Source: VFMC01 sp031400715
GTDB taxonomy: Bacteria; Actinomycetota; Acidimicrobiia; Acidimicrobiales; Ilumatobacteraceae
Direction of reading: 5' to 3'
DNA length: 11,959 bases
Assembly (NCBI GenBank): GCA_031400715.1
Contig: JANNQK010000137.1
Span: forward strand, 1 to 11,959
The stretch's first letter is position 1; each line of letters opens with the position of its first letter. Shown here one piece after another: positions 6,961 to 11,833 of this stretch. The notes beneath the pieces are model-generated. The model saw only the letters and a program-made list of their open reading frames with translations, was not told where the DNA came from and did not search any database. The position numbers and the translations under genes are program-made.

Positions 6961-7901
6961 GGTTCCTCCGTACGGATGCTGGCGAGGTCGCCTGCCAGTC
7001 GTTCGAGTGCGCCGGCGGCGTCGTCGGGCGATGGCCCGCGATGCAACACGAAGGTCGGGCGGGTGAGCAGGTCGTCGACCCACGCGCCATCGAGGTGGTC
7101 GCGTTCCACCGGCAGCGATGCATCCCAGAAGCGACGGTGGGTCTCGTCGCGATCGATCGACCGCACCTGCAGCGTCGGATCGGGATCGAGCAGCACGACG
7201 GCGTGGATCGCATGCGTCATGAGGCGGCGATCCGACGGCGGCACGACCGGCAGCTTCCATCCTTCGGCCGATGTGTGCGGCACGAGCTCGATTCCGGCGA
7301 GCTCGGGGAATCGGGCCGCAGCCGGCTGGGTGAGCATCAGCCGCCAGGGATATCCAGCCACCTCGTCGACCGGCCTGCCTGCAGGCGCGTACACCCAGTC
7401 GTCGCTGGCCATCGACATCCCCCGGCGAAGGCAGGCGTACGTGATGGTGCTCTTGCCTGCGCCCGACGGACCGCGCAACATCAGTCCGACGCCGTCGTGC
7501 ACCACCAGCGCGCTGTGCACGGCGTGCAGCCTGCGATGGGCGACGTGCACCGAGGTGAACGCAGCCTCGGCGAAGAGCCGCACCCCATCGGCGATGGTGG
7601 CGAACGACTCGGCCAGGTCGAGATCTGCGGACGAGGTGAGGTGGTCGACCGTCGCCGTCGACGAACCGCATCTCACCACGATGCCGCGATCACCGTGTTC
7701 GGCCGACACGTTCGGCCATCCGGGATCGGCTGCCGTGTCGGCGTGCAGACGGATCCGCAGCCGCATCTCGCCGCCGATGTCGAGCCCGTCGGGGTATGCG
7801 CCCAGCGTGCCGGCAACGAACTCGAGCGCGCCCGAGTGGTCGCTGTCGACGACGAGAACACTCCCCATCGGCCGGAACGTCCGCCGCGACGCCACTGTCA
7901 T
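6942..7901 (-). CDS. HPr-kinase-like P-loop protein (HprK C-terminal-domain family)
   Basis: A 319-residue protein whose centre holds a Walker A loop LRGPSGAGKSTITYACL (GPSGAGKS at 144-151), followed by RGMSMASDDWVYA with the paired aspartates D167-D168. This corresponds to the GxSGxGKS and VADD motifs of the HPr kinase/phosphorylase C-terminal domain. The N-terminal 110 residues do not look like the HprK N-terminal domain, and nothing suggests a PTS system nearby. Related stand-alone proteins accompany peptide, glycan and specialised-metabolite gene sets, where they may phosphorylate a small molecule or peptide; which one applies here is unknown. I chose the ATG at 7901 because TACAGT lies 8 nt upstream and the open frame above it (to 8003) is low in conserved character. 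ATG at 7868 is a second option. It is the first gene of the operon and overlaps the radical SAM gene by 19 bp. Confidence 0.85.
   Translation of the reverse strand: MTVASRRTFRPMGSVLVVDSDHSGALEFVAGTLGAYPDGLDIGGEMRLRIRLHADTAADPGWPNVSAEHGDRGIVVRCGSSTATVDHLTSSADLDLAESFATIADGVRLFAEAAFTSVHVAHRRLHAVHSALVVHDGVGLMLRGPSGAGKSTITYACLRRGMSMASDDWVYAPAGRPVDEVAGYPWRLMLTQPAAARFPELAGIELVPHTSAEGWKLPVVPPSDRRLMTHAIHAVVLLDPDPTLQVRSIDRDETHRRFWDASLPVERDHLDGAWVDDLLTRPTFVLHRGPSPDDAAGALERLAGDLASIRTEEPWPTSC
6964..6969 (-). promoter_or_regulatory. Strong Shine-Dalgarno of the radical SAM gene
   Basis: GGAGGA precedes the ATG at 6960 and lies inside the 3' coding end of the HPrK-like gene. It decides the start and contrasts with the leaderless first genes of the neighbouring transcription units. 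Confidence 0.75.
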
Positions 7902-7909
7902 GCCTGGTG

Positions 7910-7915
7910 ACTGTA
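7910..7915 (-). promoter_or_regulatory. Leaderless-type -10 element for the HPrK-like/radical SAM operon
   Basis: TACAGT on the minus strand ends 8 nt before the ATG at 7901, the same arrangement as at 964-969. The expected -35 region falls on the inverted-repeat arm at 7930-7938. Confidence 0.5.
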
Positions 7916-7929
7916 GATGACGTACCCCC

Positions 7930-7985
7930 GGCATGCGTTGGGCAGCGGCGAGAACCGAGTGCCGGACCCCGGCCGCACGCATGCC
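7930..7985. promoter_or_regulatory. Inverted repeat in the divergent promoter region (candidate operator pair)
   Basis: GGCATGCGT (7930-7938) and ACGCATGCC (7977-7985) are perfect 9-bp inverted copies, each containing the palindrome GCATGC, with centres about 47 bp apart. The first arm overlaps the presumed -35 region of the minus-strand operon. The second lies about 54 bp upstream of the -10 of the plus-strand lipoprotein gene. The geometry would suit a regulator controlling both directions, but this is inference. Confidence 0.4.
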
Positions 7986-8038
7986 CGGGTGAGACAACGA
8001 CACGTCGCGGCCCGTGGCGTTCGACCGGCCCGGCCGAG

Positions 8039-8044
8039 TAGCGT
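8039..8044 (+). promoter_or_regulatory. Leaderless-type -10 element for the PEBP lipoprotein gene
   Basis: TAGCGT ends exactly 6 nt before the ATG at 8051, the ideal leaderless spacing. The flanks (CCCGGCCGAGTA before, TCGGTCATG after) are shared with the promoter of the LLM oxidoreductase. Confidence 0.6.
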
Positions 8045-8050
8045 TCGGTC

Positions 8051-8749
8051 ATGCGTTGGCGGACGCCCTTGTTGGCACTCTTTGCGTGCGCGCTCTCGGC
8101 CTGCGCGCTGCCGCCGCAGTCGATCGCTCCGCATGACCCGACGGCTCCCCTGCTGGAGCCGGACACCGCGAGGTCGGTGCGCCCGACACCGATGTCCGCT
8201 CCTGAGCCCACACCGGGCACCCAGCAGCCACTTGCCAGCGTCACCACCTCCAGCAGCATCCCTCCGTCCACCATCCCTCCGTCAACCGTCCCTCGGGCCA
8301 CCACCGCCGAACTGACGGTCGGGTTCGGCGACCGCAACCAGATCGACGACCGCTACACCTGCGCCGGGGCGAACGTCTCGCCCTACGTTGCGTGGGACGA
8401 CGTTCCGGATGGAACTGTCGAAACGGTGGTGTGGATGGTGGGTGACGCGCCCCCGAGGGGTCCCGCCCGCGAGCACGTGCAGTGGGCCGTGGCCGGTATC
8501 GATCCGTCGGTTCGATCGATCGCTGAGGGGTCGATCCCAGACGGCTCGCAGGTGGTCATCCCATACAACGCCGTGTGTTACCCAGTCGGCACACAGGCGT
8601 ACCACTTCACGGTGACATTCCTGCAAGAGCACGTCGAGCCACCCAGCCCGTCCGACATCTACTCCTATCTCGGCTCGCTGCGGACCGCGACGATCACGAC
8701 CATCCGCACGAGCGGGTACCGCAACCTCGACCCGCGCTGGTGGGTGTGA
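8051..8749 (+). CDS. Secreted lipoprotein with PEBP (YbhB/YbcL-like) domain
   Basis: A 232-residue exported protein. A short signal peptide, MRWRTPLLALFACALSAC, ends in a lipobox LSAC with C18 as the likely lipidated residue; C13 is a poorer alternative. A Pro/Ser/Thr-rich tether follows (about 20-85). The rest matches the phosphatidylethanolamine-binding-protein fold of the bacterial YbhB/YbcL type: DDRYTCAGANVSPYVAW (99-115), a GDAPPRG segment (131-137) in place of the usual DPDAP, REHVQWAVAGID (140-151) with the conserved His142, and YPVGTQAYHFTVTFL (177-191). Family members bind anionic ligands or inhibit enzymes; the function here is unknown. The protein would sit on the outer face of the cell membrane. 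It is transcribed alone, divergent from the radical SAM operon, from a leaderless promoter. The short C-terminus ends in DPRWWV. Confidence 0.88.
   Translation: MRWRTPLLALFACALSACALPPQSIAPHDPTAPLLEPDTARSVRPTPMSAPEPTPGTQQPLASVTTSSSIPPSTIPPSTVPRATTAELTVGFGDRNQIDDRYTCAGANVSPYVAWDDVPDGTVETVVWMVGDAPPRGPAREHVQWAVAGIDPSVRSIAEGSIPDGSQVVIPYNAVCYPVGTQAYHFTVTFLQEHVEPPSPSDIYSYLGSLRTATITTIRTSGYRNLDPRWWV
8258..8302 (+). repeat. Three 15-bp tandem repeats in the lipoprotein linker
   Basis: ATCCCTCCGTCCACC (8258-8272), ATCCCTCCGTCAACC (8273-8287) and a degenerate GTCCCTCGGGCCACC (8288-8302) encode the linker IPPST-IPPST-VPRAT. The unit keeps frame, so gain or loss of copies would change only tether length. 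Confidence 0.75.
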
Positions 8750-8985
8750 TCACCAAGCCGGCCGCAAGAACCTGATTCAGTCCGCTGACCTGGCGCTTTC
8801 CGCGTAGCCGGGGTCGCTCGGCCAGTTCGGTTGGAAGTGATGAGGCCCCTTTTCTGACCAGGGGCGATCCACGAAAACTGCCGCTGACATGCGGTTATGT
8901 CGCTTGTCTCTACTCGTCACTTCACTGCGTTTCTCTACATCGTGTGTCACGCGCGTGTCACGCAGCCTCGCCGGAACCACCTCGG
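8750..8985. other. Intergenic region between convergent PEBP lipoprotein and WhiB genes
   Basis: No gene is recognised here; a 70-residue minus-strand frame across 8777-8989 has no family features. Two weak hairpins are present: GCCCC (8845-8849) with GGGGC (8861-8865), and CCGC (8881-8884) with GCGG (8891-8894) followed by TTATGT. They are possible but unconvincing terminators for the converging genes. GTGTCACGC is directly repeated at 8944-8952 and 8955-8963, an 11-bp period, around the palindrome CACGCGCGTG. Confidence 0.4.
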
Positions 8986-9285
8986 TCACGCCGCCTTCGG
9001 CGCCCTCGTGTACCCGGTCCTCGCCTGCTCCCTCGTGCCGGCGCTGAGGCCGCCCCAGATCCCATGCTCACCATCGGGGCCGAGCGTTTCGACGTAGGCG
9101 AGACAGAGGCCCCGGACCGGGCAGCCGGCGCAGATCGAGATCGCGACGATGCCTGCGGCGCTGCGGCCGCTCGCGTGCCAGTCGGGTTGAGCACCCGGTC
9201 CGTGGTGCGGTTGGCGGCACGCCGCGGCGGCGAACCACGCGGGTCTGCACCGCTTGAGGAACTCGTCGAGGTTGCGGTCCTGCAC
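8986..9285 (-). CDS. WhiB-family iron-sulfur transcriptional regulator
   Basis: A 99-residue WhiB-like (Wbl) protein. The four cluster ligands are C23 in FAAAACRQ and C52, C55, C61 in ICAGCPVRGLCLAY, giving C-X28-C-X2-C-X5-C. The family's turn motif appears as HGIWGGLSAGTREQAR (74-89), followed by a short basic tail. An additional Cys13 lies before the cluster. Wbl proteins bind a 4Fe-4S cluster, contact the primary sigma factor and respond to oxygen, NO or redox state. The GTG at 9285 is the best start: TACCCT lies 7 nt upstream, the protein then has normal Wbl length, and VQDRNLDEFLKRCRPAWF is a typical N-terminus. An ATG at 9426 would add 47 Arg/His/Pro-rich residues that look like non-coding frame. 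It converges on the PEBP gene; its targets are unknown. Confidence 0.9.
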   Translation of the reverse strand: MQDRNLDEFLKRCRPAWFAAAACRQPHHGPGAQPDWHASGRSAAGIVAISICAGCPVRGLCLAYVETLGPDGEHGIWGGLSAGTREQARTGYTRAPKAA

Positions 9286-9292
9286 GTGGTCG

Positions 9293-9298
9293 AGGGTA
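9293..9298 (-). promoter_or_regulatory. Leaderless-type -10 element for the WhiB gene
   Basis: TACCCT on the minus strand ends 7 nt before the GTG at 9285. This supports the short form of the protein. Confidence 0.5.
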
Positions 9299-9451
9299 CG
9301 CGGTCGAGATCGCGCGTGGGGTCGCTGTGTGGCTCTGTGTGCCGCGCGGCGCGCTCGGGTGTGCAGATGTGCCCGAGATCGCTGGATGGGCGCTGGTGGC
9401 TTGCGCCCGAGCGCCAGAACGGGCATTTAGCGCTACTAATGTGGGCGGTCT

Positions 9452-9502
9452 GACGTCGTGTGCGTTACGGAGCGCTGGGCGCTCCACAGCGCACAACACG
9501 TC
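9452..9502. repeat. 51-nt imperfect hairpin
   Basis: The arms 9452-9475 and 9479-9502 pair over 24 positions: 19 Watson-Crick pairs, one G-T pair, and two symmetrical 2-by-2 mismatch loops (9457-9458 with 9496-9497; 9467-9468 with 9486-9487). The loop is three nucleotides, TGG. The ladder of stems with internal loops looks like a folded recombination site or structured RNA rather than a simple terminator, and no T-tract follows on either strand. Confidence 0.65.
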
Positions 9503-9516
9503 CGCGAAACGAGCCG

Positions 9517-9579
9517 GAACTGCCGATGTGAGCTCCGTGGATTTCCCGCGGGAAATCGGCAGGGCACCGAACTGCCGAT
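9517..9579. repeat. Two direct and one inverted copy of the GAACTGCCGAT repeat, around a 16-bp palindrome
   Basis: GAACTGCCGAT occurs at 9517-9527 and 9569-9579. The inverted core ATCGGCAG lies between them at 9555-9562. It can pair with either direct copy (8 bp each, loops of 27 and 9 nt), so the two hairpins exclude one another. The perfect palindrome ATTTCCCGCGGGAAAT (9541-9556) shares two bases with the inverted copy. The alternation of orientations recalls REP/BIME elements. It belongs to the same repeat family as the copies at 10268, 10962 and 11781. Confidence 0.65.
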
Positions 9580-9657
9580 AGGCGTTGGGATACCGGCGCC
9601 GGGATCGGGTGGTCGGCGCGGGCGCCTCGCCGGCCAACAGCGGTTCGCTGCTGCGCG

Positions 9658-10263
9658 ATGCTGGCCGCCGTGACCCTGGACCCGAAGTCGATCTGGCACG
9701 AGTACCTTCAGTCGGCCCGCGACGTGATGCTGTGGAAGCTGGACGGGCTCTCTGAATACGACATTCGTCGACCGCTCGTGCCGACGTCGACGAACTTGCT
9801 GGGTCTGGTCCGGCATGTGACGTGCACCGAGATCGGCTACTTCGGAACCGTGTTCGGGCGCCCATTCGACGAACCGCTGCCGTGGAGAGCGGACGGTGAA
9901 CCCAATGGTGACATGTGGGTGCGGGCGCACGAGACGAAGCAAGGTGTGGTCGAGATGTATCGACGCGTGTGGGCACACTCGGATGCGACGATCTCCGCAC
10001 TGCCGCTTGATGCCATCGGTGAAGTGCCCTGGTGGCCTGAGGACGACCGCGCGCTTTCACTCGCACAGGCGATGGTTCACGTTGTCTCCGACGTGTACCG
10101 GCACGCTGGCCATGCGGATGTGATCCGAGAACTGATCGACGGTGCCGTGGGCGCAGACCCTCGTTGGTCGAACATGCCGCAGGGGGAAGAGACCTTGTGG
10201 ACGGAGTTCCGAGCGAAGGTCGACGAAGCGGCCCGTCGAGCCGTCGAGGCCCCGCGCGAGTAG
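9658..10263 (+). CDS. DinB/DUF664-family protein (putative metal-dependent thiol-transferase fold)
   Basis: A 201-residue protein with the four-helix DinB-like fold pattern. The histidines expected to bind a metal are visible: H53 in LLGLVRHVTCTEIGYF and H149/H152 in DVYRHAGHADVIRELIDGAVG, a C-terminal block very typical of DUF664. Related actinobacterial proteins include mycothiol-dependent enzymes and resistance-associated thiol transferases, but most are uncharacterised and no specific reaction can be assigned. The start is ambiguous: ATG at 9658, or GTG four codons later at 9670; neither has a clear Shine-Dalgarno sequence. The gene follows the structured repeat region and is itself followed, 4 nt after the stop, by another repeat copy. 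It is the first of three small same-strand genes that each end next to this repeat. Confidence 0.85.
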   Translation: MLAAVTLDPKSIWHEYLQSARDVMLWKLDGLSEYDIRRPLVPTSTNLLGLVRHVTCTEIGYFGTVFGRPFDEPLPWRADGEPNGDMWVRAHETKQGVVEMYRRVWAHSDATISALPLDAIGEVPWWPEDDRALSLAQAMVHVVSDVYRHAGHADVIRELIDGAVGADPRWSNMPQGEETLWTEFRAKVDEAARRAVEAPRE

Positions 10264-10267
10264 CGCG

Positions 10268-10316
10268 GAACTGCCGATCGGGTCGGCCTGAACTCTTGCG
10301 CGGCACGCCCGGTCAG
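10268..10316 (+). repeat. Long copy of the GARCTGCCGATCGG repeat, after the DinB gene
   Basis: The copy begins 4 nt after the DinB stop codon. Compared with the copy at 10962-11010 it matches at 28 of 34 positions in the first part and 37 of 49 overall by hand alignment. It starts GAACTGCCGATCGG and includes CTTGCGC and GGTC blocks. GCCGA-TCGGG-TCGGC within it can form a small perfect stem-loop. Confidence 0.7.
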
Positions 10317-10343
10317 ACAAGCGGCGCCCCCTGTGAGAGTTCA
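10289..10343. repeat. 8-bp inverted repeat spanning the end of the repeat copy
   Basis: TGAACTCT (10289-10296) and AGAGTTCA (10336-10343) are perfectly complementary across a 39-nt loop that itself contains GC-rich self-complementary stretches. It lies between the DinB and lipoprotein-like genes. No T-tract follows. Confidence 0.4.
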
Positions 10344-10400
10344 CCTCGAGTTCAACACCACCTGCGTGCTGTGCCGTGAAAACGACGCGACAATTCTCAG

Positions 10401-10937
10401 ATGAGGAGTGCACCGGAGGCGCCGACGACCGCTGGACAGCGGATGCTCTGGACTGTCTCGGCAATCGTCAGCTTGGCCTCGTTGACGGTCGGATGCGGAA
10501 CGAACTCCGCTCCGATGGTCGCGCAGTCGCCGCCAACCTCGACGATCGTCATGCCATCAGCGACAACCTCAACCACGGAACCACCCCTCCCGTTGATCAG
10601 TGTCGAACCGTTCACCACGATCGCCCCTGCGGGGGCGTACCCGGTGATCGACATACCAGAGGGCGGTCGCCTCCCCGATGAGCTGCCGCCTGGTCGATAC
10701 CGAATGCGACTCGCCTGGCAAAAGCATTGGCCCGAACAGTGCCTCGGCGAGGCCTACTTCGCGCCGCCGGTATCCGGCCCGCTCTCCAGCCCACCGCTTG
10801 CGGAGCAGCCGACCGGACAGGTCGACTACGGAGCCATGGAAGCCAACCAACAAGCCTACGAAGCAGAGTACGAGCGCGTCTGCTCGGGCTTGGTCGTCAG
10901 CGTCTCCGCCCCCACCGAGATCTCAGCAACGCCTTGA
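10401..10937 (+). CDS. Small lipoprotein-like secreted protein of unknown function
   Basis: A 178-residue protein I do not recognise. It has a hydrophobic signal-like segment MLWTVSAIVSLASLTVGCG (about 15-33). C32 is a candidate lipidation site, though the position -3 residue is Thr rather than Leu, so the lipobox is weak. A Ser/Thr/Pro-rich tether follows (36-65), then a soluble part with PEGGRLPDELPPGRYRMRLAW, and a Glu/Tyr-rich helical segment ending in ERVCSGLVVSVSAP. The two later cysteines, in EQCLGEA and ERVCSG, could form a disulfide outside the cell. Translation may start at ATG 10401, where GACAAT lies 6 nt upstream (near the local leaderless pattern), or at ATG 10443, which leaves a more compact signal peptide. 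It is the second gene of the repeat-punctuated row. Confidence 0.7.
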   Translation: MRSAPEAPTTAGQRMLWTVSAIVSLASLTVGCGTNSAPMVAQSPPTSTIVMPSATTSTTEPPLPLISVEPFTTIAPAGAYPVIDIPEGGRLPDELPPGRYRMRLAWQKHWPEQCLGEAYFAPPVSGPLSSPPLAEQPTGQVDYGAMEANQQAYEAEYERVCSGLVVSVSAPTEISATP

Positions 10938-10961
10938 TGCCAAGCAGGACGGCGGCGCTCC

Positions 10962-11010
10962 GAACTGCCGATCGGAACGGCTTGATGACTTGCGCTCGCC
11001 GCCTGGTCCG
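10962..11010 (+). repeat. Long copy of the GARCTGCCGATCGG repeat, after the lipoprotein-like gene
   Basis: It starts 24 nt after the stop at 10937 with GAACTGCCGATCGG and shares the CGGC, TGA, CTTGCGC, CGCC and GGTC blocks in register with the copy at 10268. Just outside it, GGACGGCGGCG (10948-10958) is nearly complementary to CGCCGCCTGGTCC (10998-11008 and adjoining bases), so the copy could sit in a larger stem. Confidence 0.7.
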
Positions 11011-11031
11011 GGCACCACGCGCTATCTGTCG

Positions 11032-11063
11032 CTGTGGGAAAGAGATCGGTGAGGTCACCACAG
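11032..11063. promoter_or_regulatory. Nested inverted repeats upstream of the conserved hypothetical gene
   Basis: CTGTGG (11032-11037) pairs with CCACAG (11058-11063). Inside lies GGTGA (11048-11052) with TCACC (11055-11059), a 2-nt-spaced palindrome centred about 28 bp before the ATG at 11082. The inner palindrome is at operator distance from a weak -10-like CACGCT (11070-11075). No regulator is identified. Confidence 0.35.
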
Positions 11064-11081
11064 ATCGTGCACGCTGGGCGC

Positions 11082-11759
11082 ATGATCTTCGGTGACGAAC
11101 TCATCGCGGCCGAGAGCGTCGCACCGGCCGAATGGATCGGGCCTGCGTGTAGCGGATCGAACTGGACCGTAGGCGCGCTCGTCCCGAATCAGTACCCGCT
11201 CCTGCTGCGCGTGAGCGCACCGGACCCTCAGCCCGAGGGCTGGTGGTCGGAGTACCGCCACCTGTACGAGGTCGTCGCTTCCGTGGGTGAACGACACACC
11301 TCCACCCCCGATCGGGCATTGTTCGCAGTCTGGGAGGGCCATGGCTTCGACACGGTCAACACCCAGATCGCATGGCGCGACCCGGCGCCCGACGAGGCGA
11401 CCCGGCATGCCCGAGACGAGCATCGAGCCCAGTTGCGCAACGACGATGAGCGCCAAAACGCAACGATCCGAACAGCGTTGAACCAGGTGCCGCGCTTCGA
11501 CCTTCCCGATCGGACGTACTACCTCCTGGAGGGTTCCGTCTCGGCGGTCACTCAGTTGTGTTACCCGGACTCATCCGGCGAATGGCGCAACCCGGACTTG
11601 TACTGGCCGGACGACCGTCGCTGGTTCGTTGCCACCGACGTCGATTTCTGGTCGCTGTACATCGGAGGCGACAGCGACTTCATTGCAGAACTTACGAGCC
11701 ACCTTCCAACCCGCAGCAACATGGTGACTTCTGCCGACCGGCTCCCGATCGAGAACTGA
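11082..11759 (+). CDS. Conserved hypothetical protein with C-terminal WPDDRRWFVATDVD block
   Basis: A 225-residue, probably cytosolic protein with no signal peptide or membrane segment. It resembles a family of uncharacterised actinobacterial proteins that share an N-terminal segment with a GALVPNQYPLLLRV-like strand (31-44), a central FAVWEGHGF segment (81-89), a DLPDRTYYLLEGSV strand (140-153), and a highly conserved C-terminal block NPDLYWPDDRRWFVATDVDF (170-189) followed by SLYIGG. This resemblance is from recollection of family patterns; no function is known. The ATG at 11082 is chosen because the family pattern begins shortly after it; an in-frame start at 11034 would include the upstream inverted repeats. 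CACGCT lies 6 nt before the ATG, a poor -10 candidate. It is the third same-strand gene followed by the GARCTGCCGATCGG repeat. Confidence 0.8.
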   Translation: MIFGDELIAAESVAPAEWIGPACSGSNWTVGALVPNQYPLLLRVSAPDPQPEGWWSEYRHLYEVVASVGERHTSTPDRALFAVWEGHGFDTVNTQIAWRDPAPDEATRHARDEHRAQLRNDDERQNATIRTALNQVPRFDLPDRTYYLLEGSVSAVTQLCYPDSSGEWRNPDLYWPDDRRWFVATDVDFWSLYIGGDSDFIAELTSHLPTRSNMVTSADRLPIEN

Positions 11760-11780
11760 CGCGAAGCGGGACGTGGCGCA

Positions 11781-11799
11781 GAGCTGCCGATCGGCTCGG
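11781..11799 (+). repeat. Short copy of the GARCTGCCGATCGG repeat, after the conserved hypothetical gene
   Basis: GAGCTGCCGATCGGCTCGG starts 21 nt after the stop at 11759. It keeps the 14-bp core with one A-to-G change and the following CGG, then diverges. GGCGC before it and GCGCC after it (11804-11810 region) form outer complementary arms. Confidence 0.65.
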
Positions 11800-11833
11800 T
11801 GGACAGCGCCGTCCTCATCGAATCCTCTTTGTG

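Larger units (their letters stand above)
9286..9657. other. Gene-free, highly structured region between WhiB and DinB genes
   Basis: These 372 nt hold no convincing gene on either strand. From about 9450 they contain a dense series of inverted repeats: the 51-nt hairpin at 9452-9502, copies of the CTGCCGAT repeat at 9517-9527 and 9569-9579 with an inverted copy at 9555-9562, a perfect 16-bp palindrome at 9541-9556, and GGCGCC arms at 9595-9600 and 9621-9626. A relatively AT-rich patch around 9424-9442 includes TAATGT at 9437-9442, a possible plus-strand -10 element for a structured leader in front of the DinB gene. Confidence 0.6.

Noticed and set aside
6961..7671. N-terminal extension of the radical SAM protein
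   Set aside because: It reads the HPrK-like gene in another frame and is Arg-rich. The ATG at 6960 has a strong Shine-Dalgarno sequence and the expected MADILLTHGY start.
8750..8985. tRNA or tmRNA gene as an integration site
   Set aside because: I looked for a cloverleaf with a TTCGA-like T-loop and an acceptor stem ending in CCA on both strands and found none.
8777..8989. Small minus-strand frame of 70 codons between the PEBP and WhiB genes
   Set aside because: No recognisable motif, no promoter or ribosome-binding sequence, and no related neighbour. It could be a remnant, but nothing supports it.
9068..10306. Long minus-strand open frame of over 400 codons across the WhiB start and DinB gene
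   Set aside because: It is an Arg/Pro/Ser-rich antisense shadow with no family motifs, and it overlaps well-supported genes on both strands.
9452..11799. Classical integron attC sites for the repeat-punctuated genes
   Set aside because: The hairpins and repeats lack the paired RYYYAAC and GTTRRRY boxes in the correct order, and no integrase gene is present. GCGTTACGG and GCGTTGGGA come close but fail the consensus.
9517..11799. CRISPR array
   Set aside because: Repeat copies are separated by whole genes of different lengths, are too few and too diverged, and no cas genes are visible.
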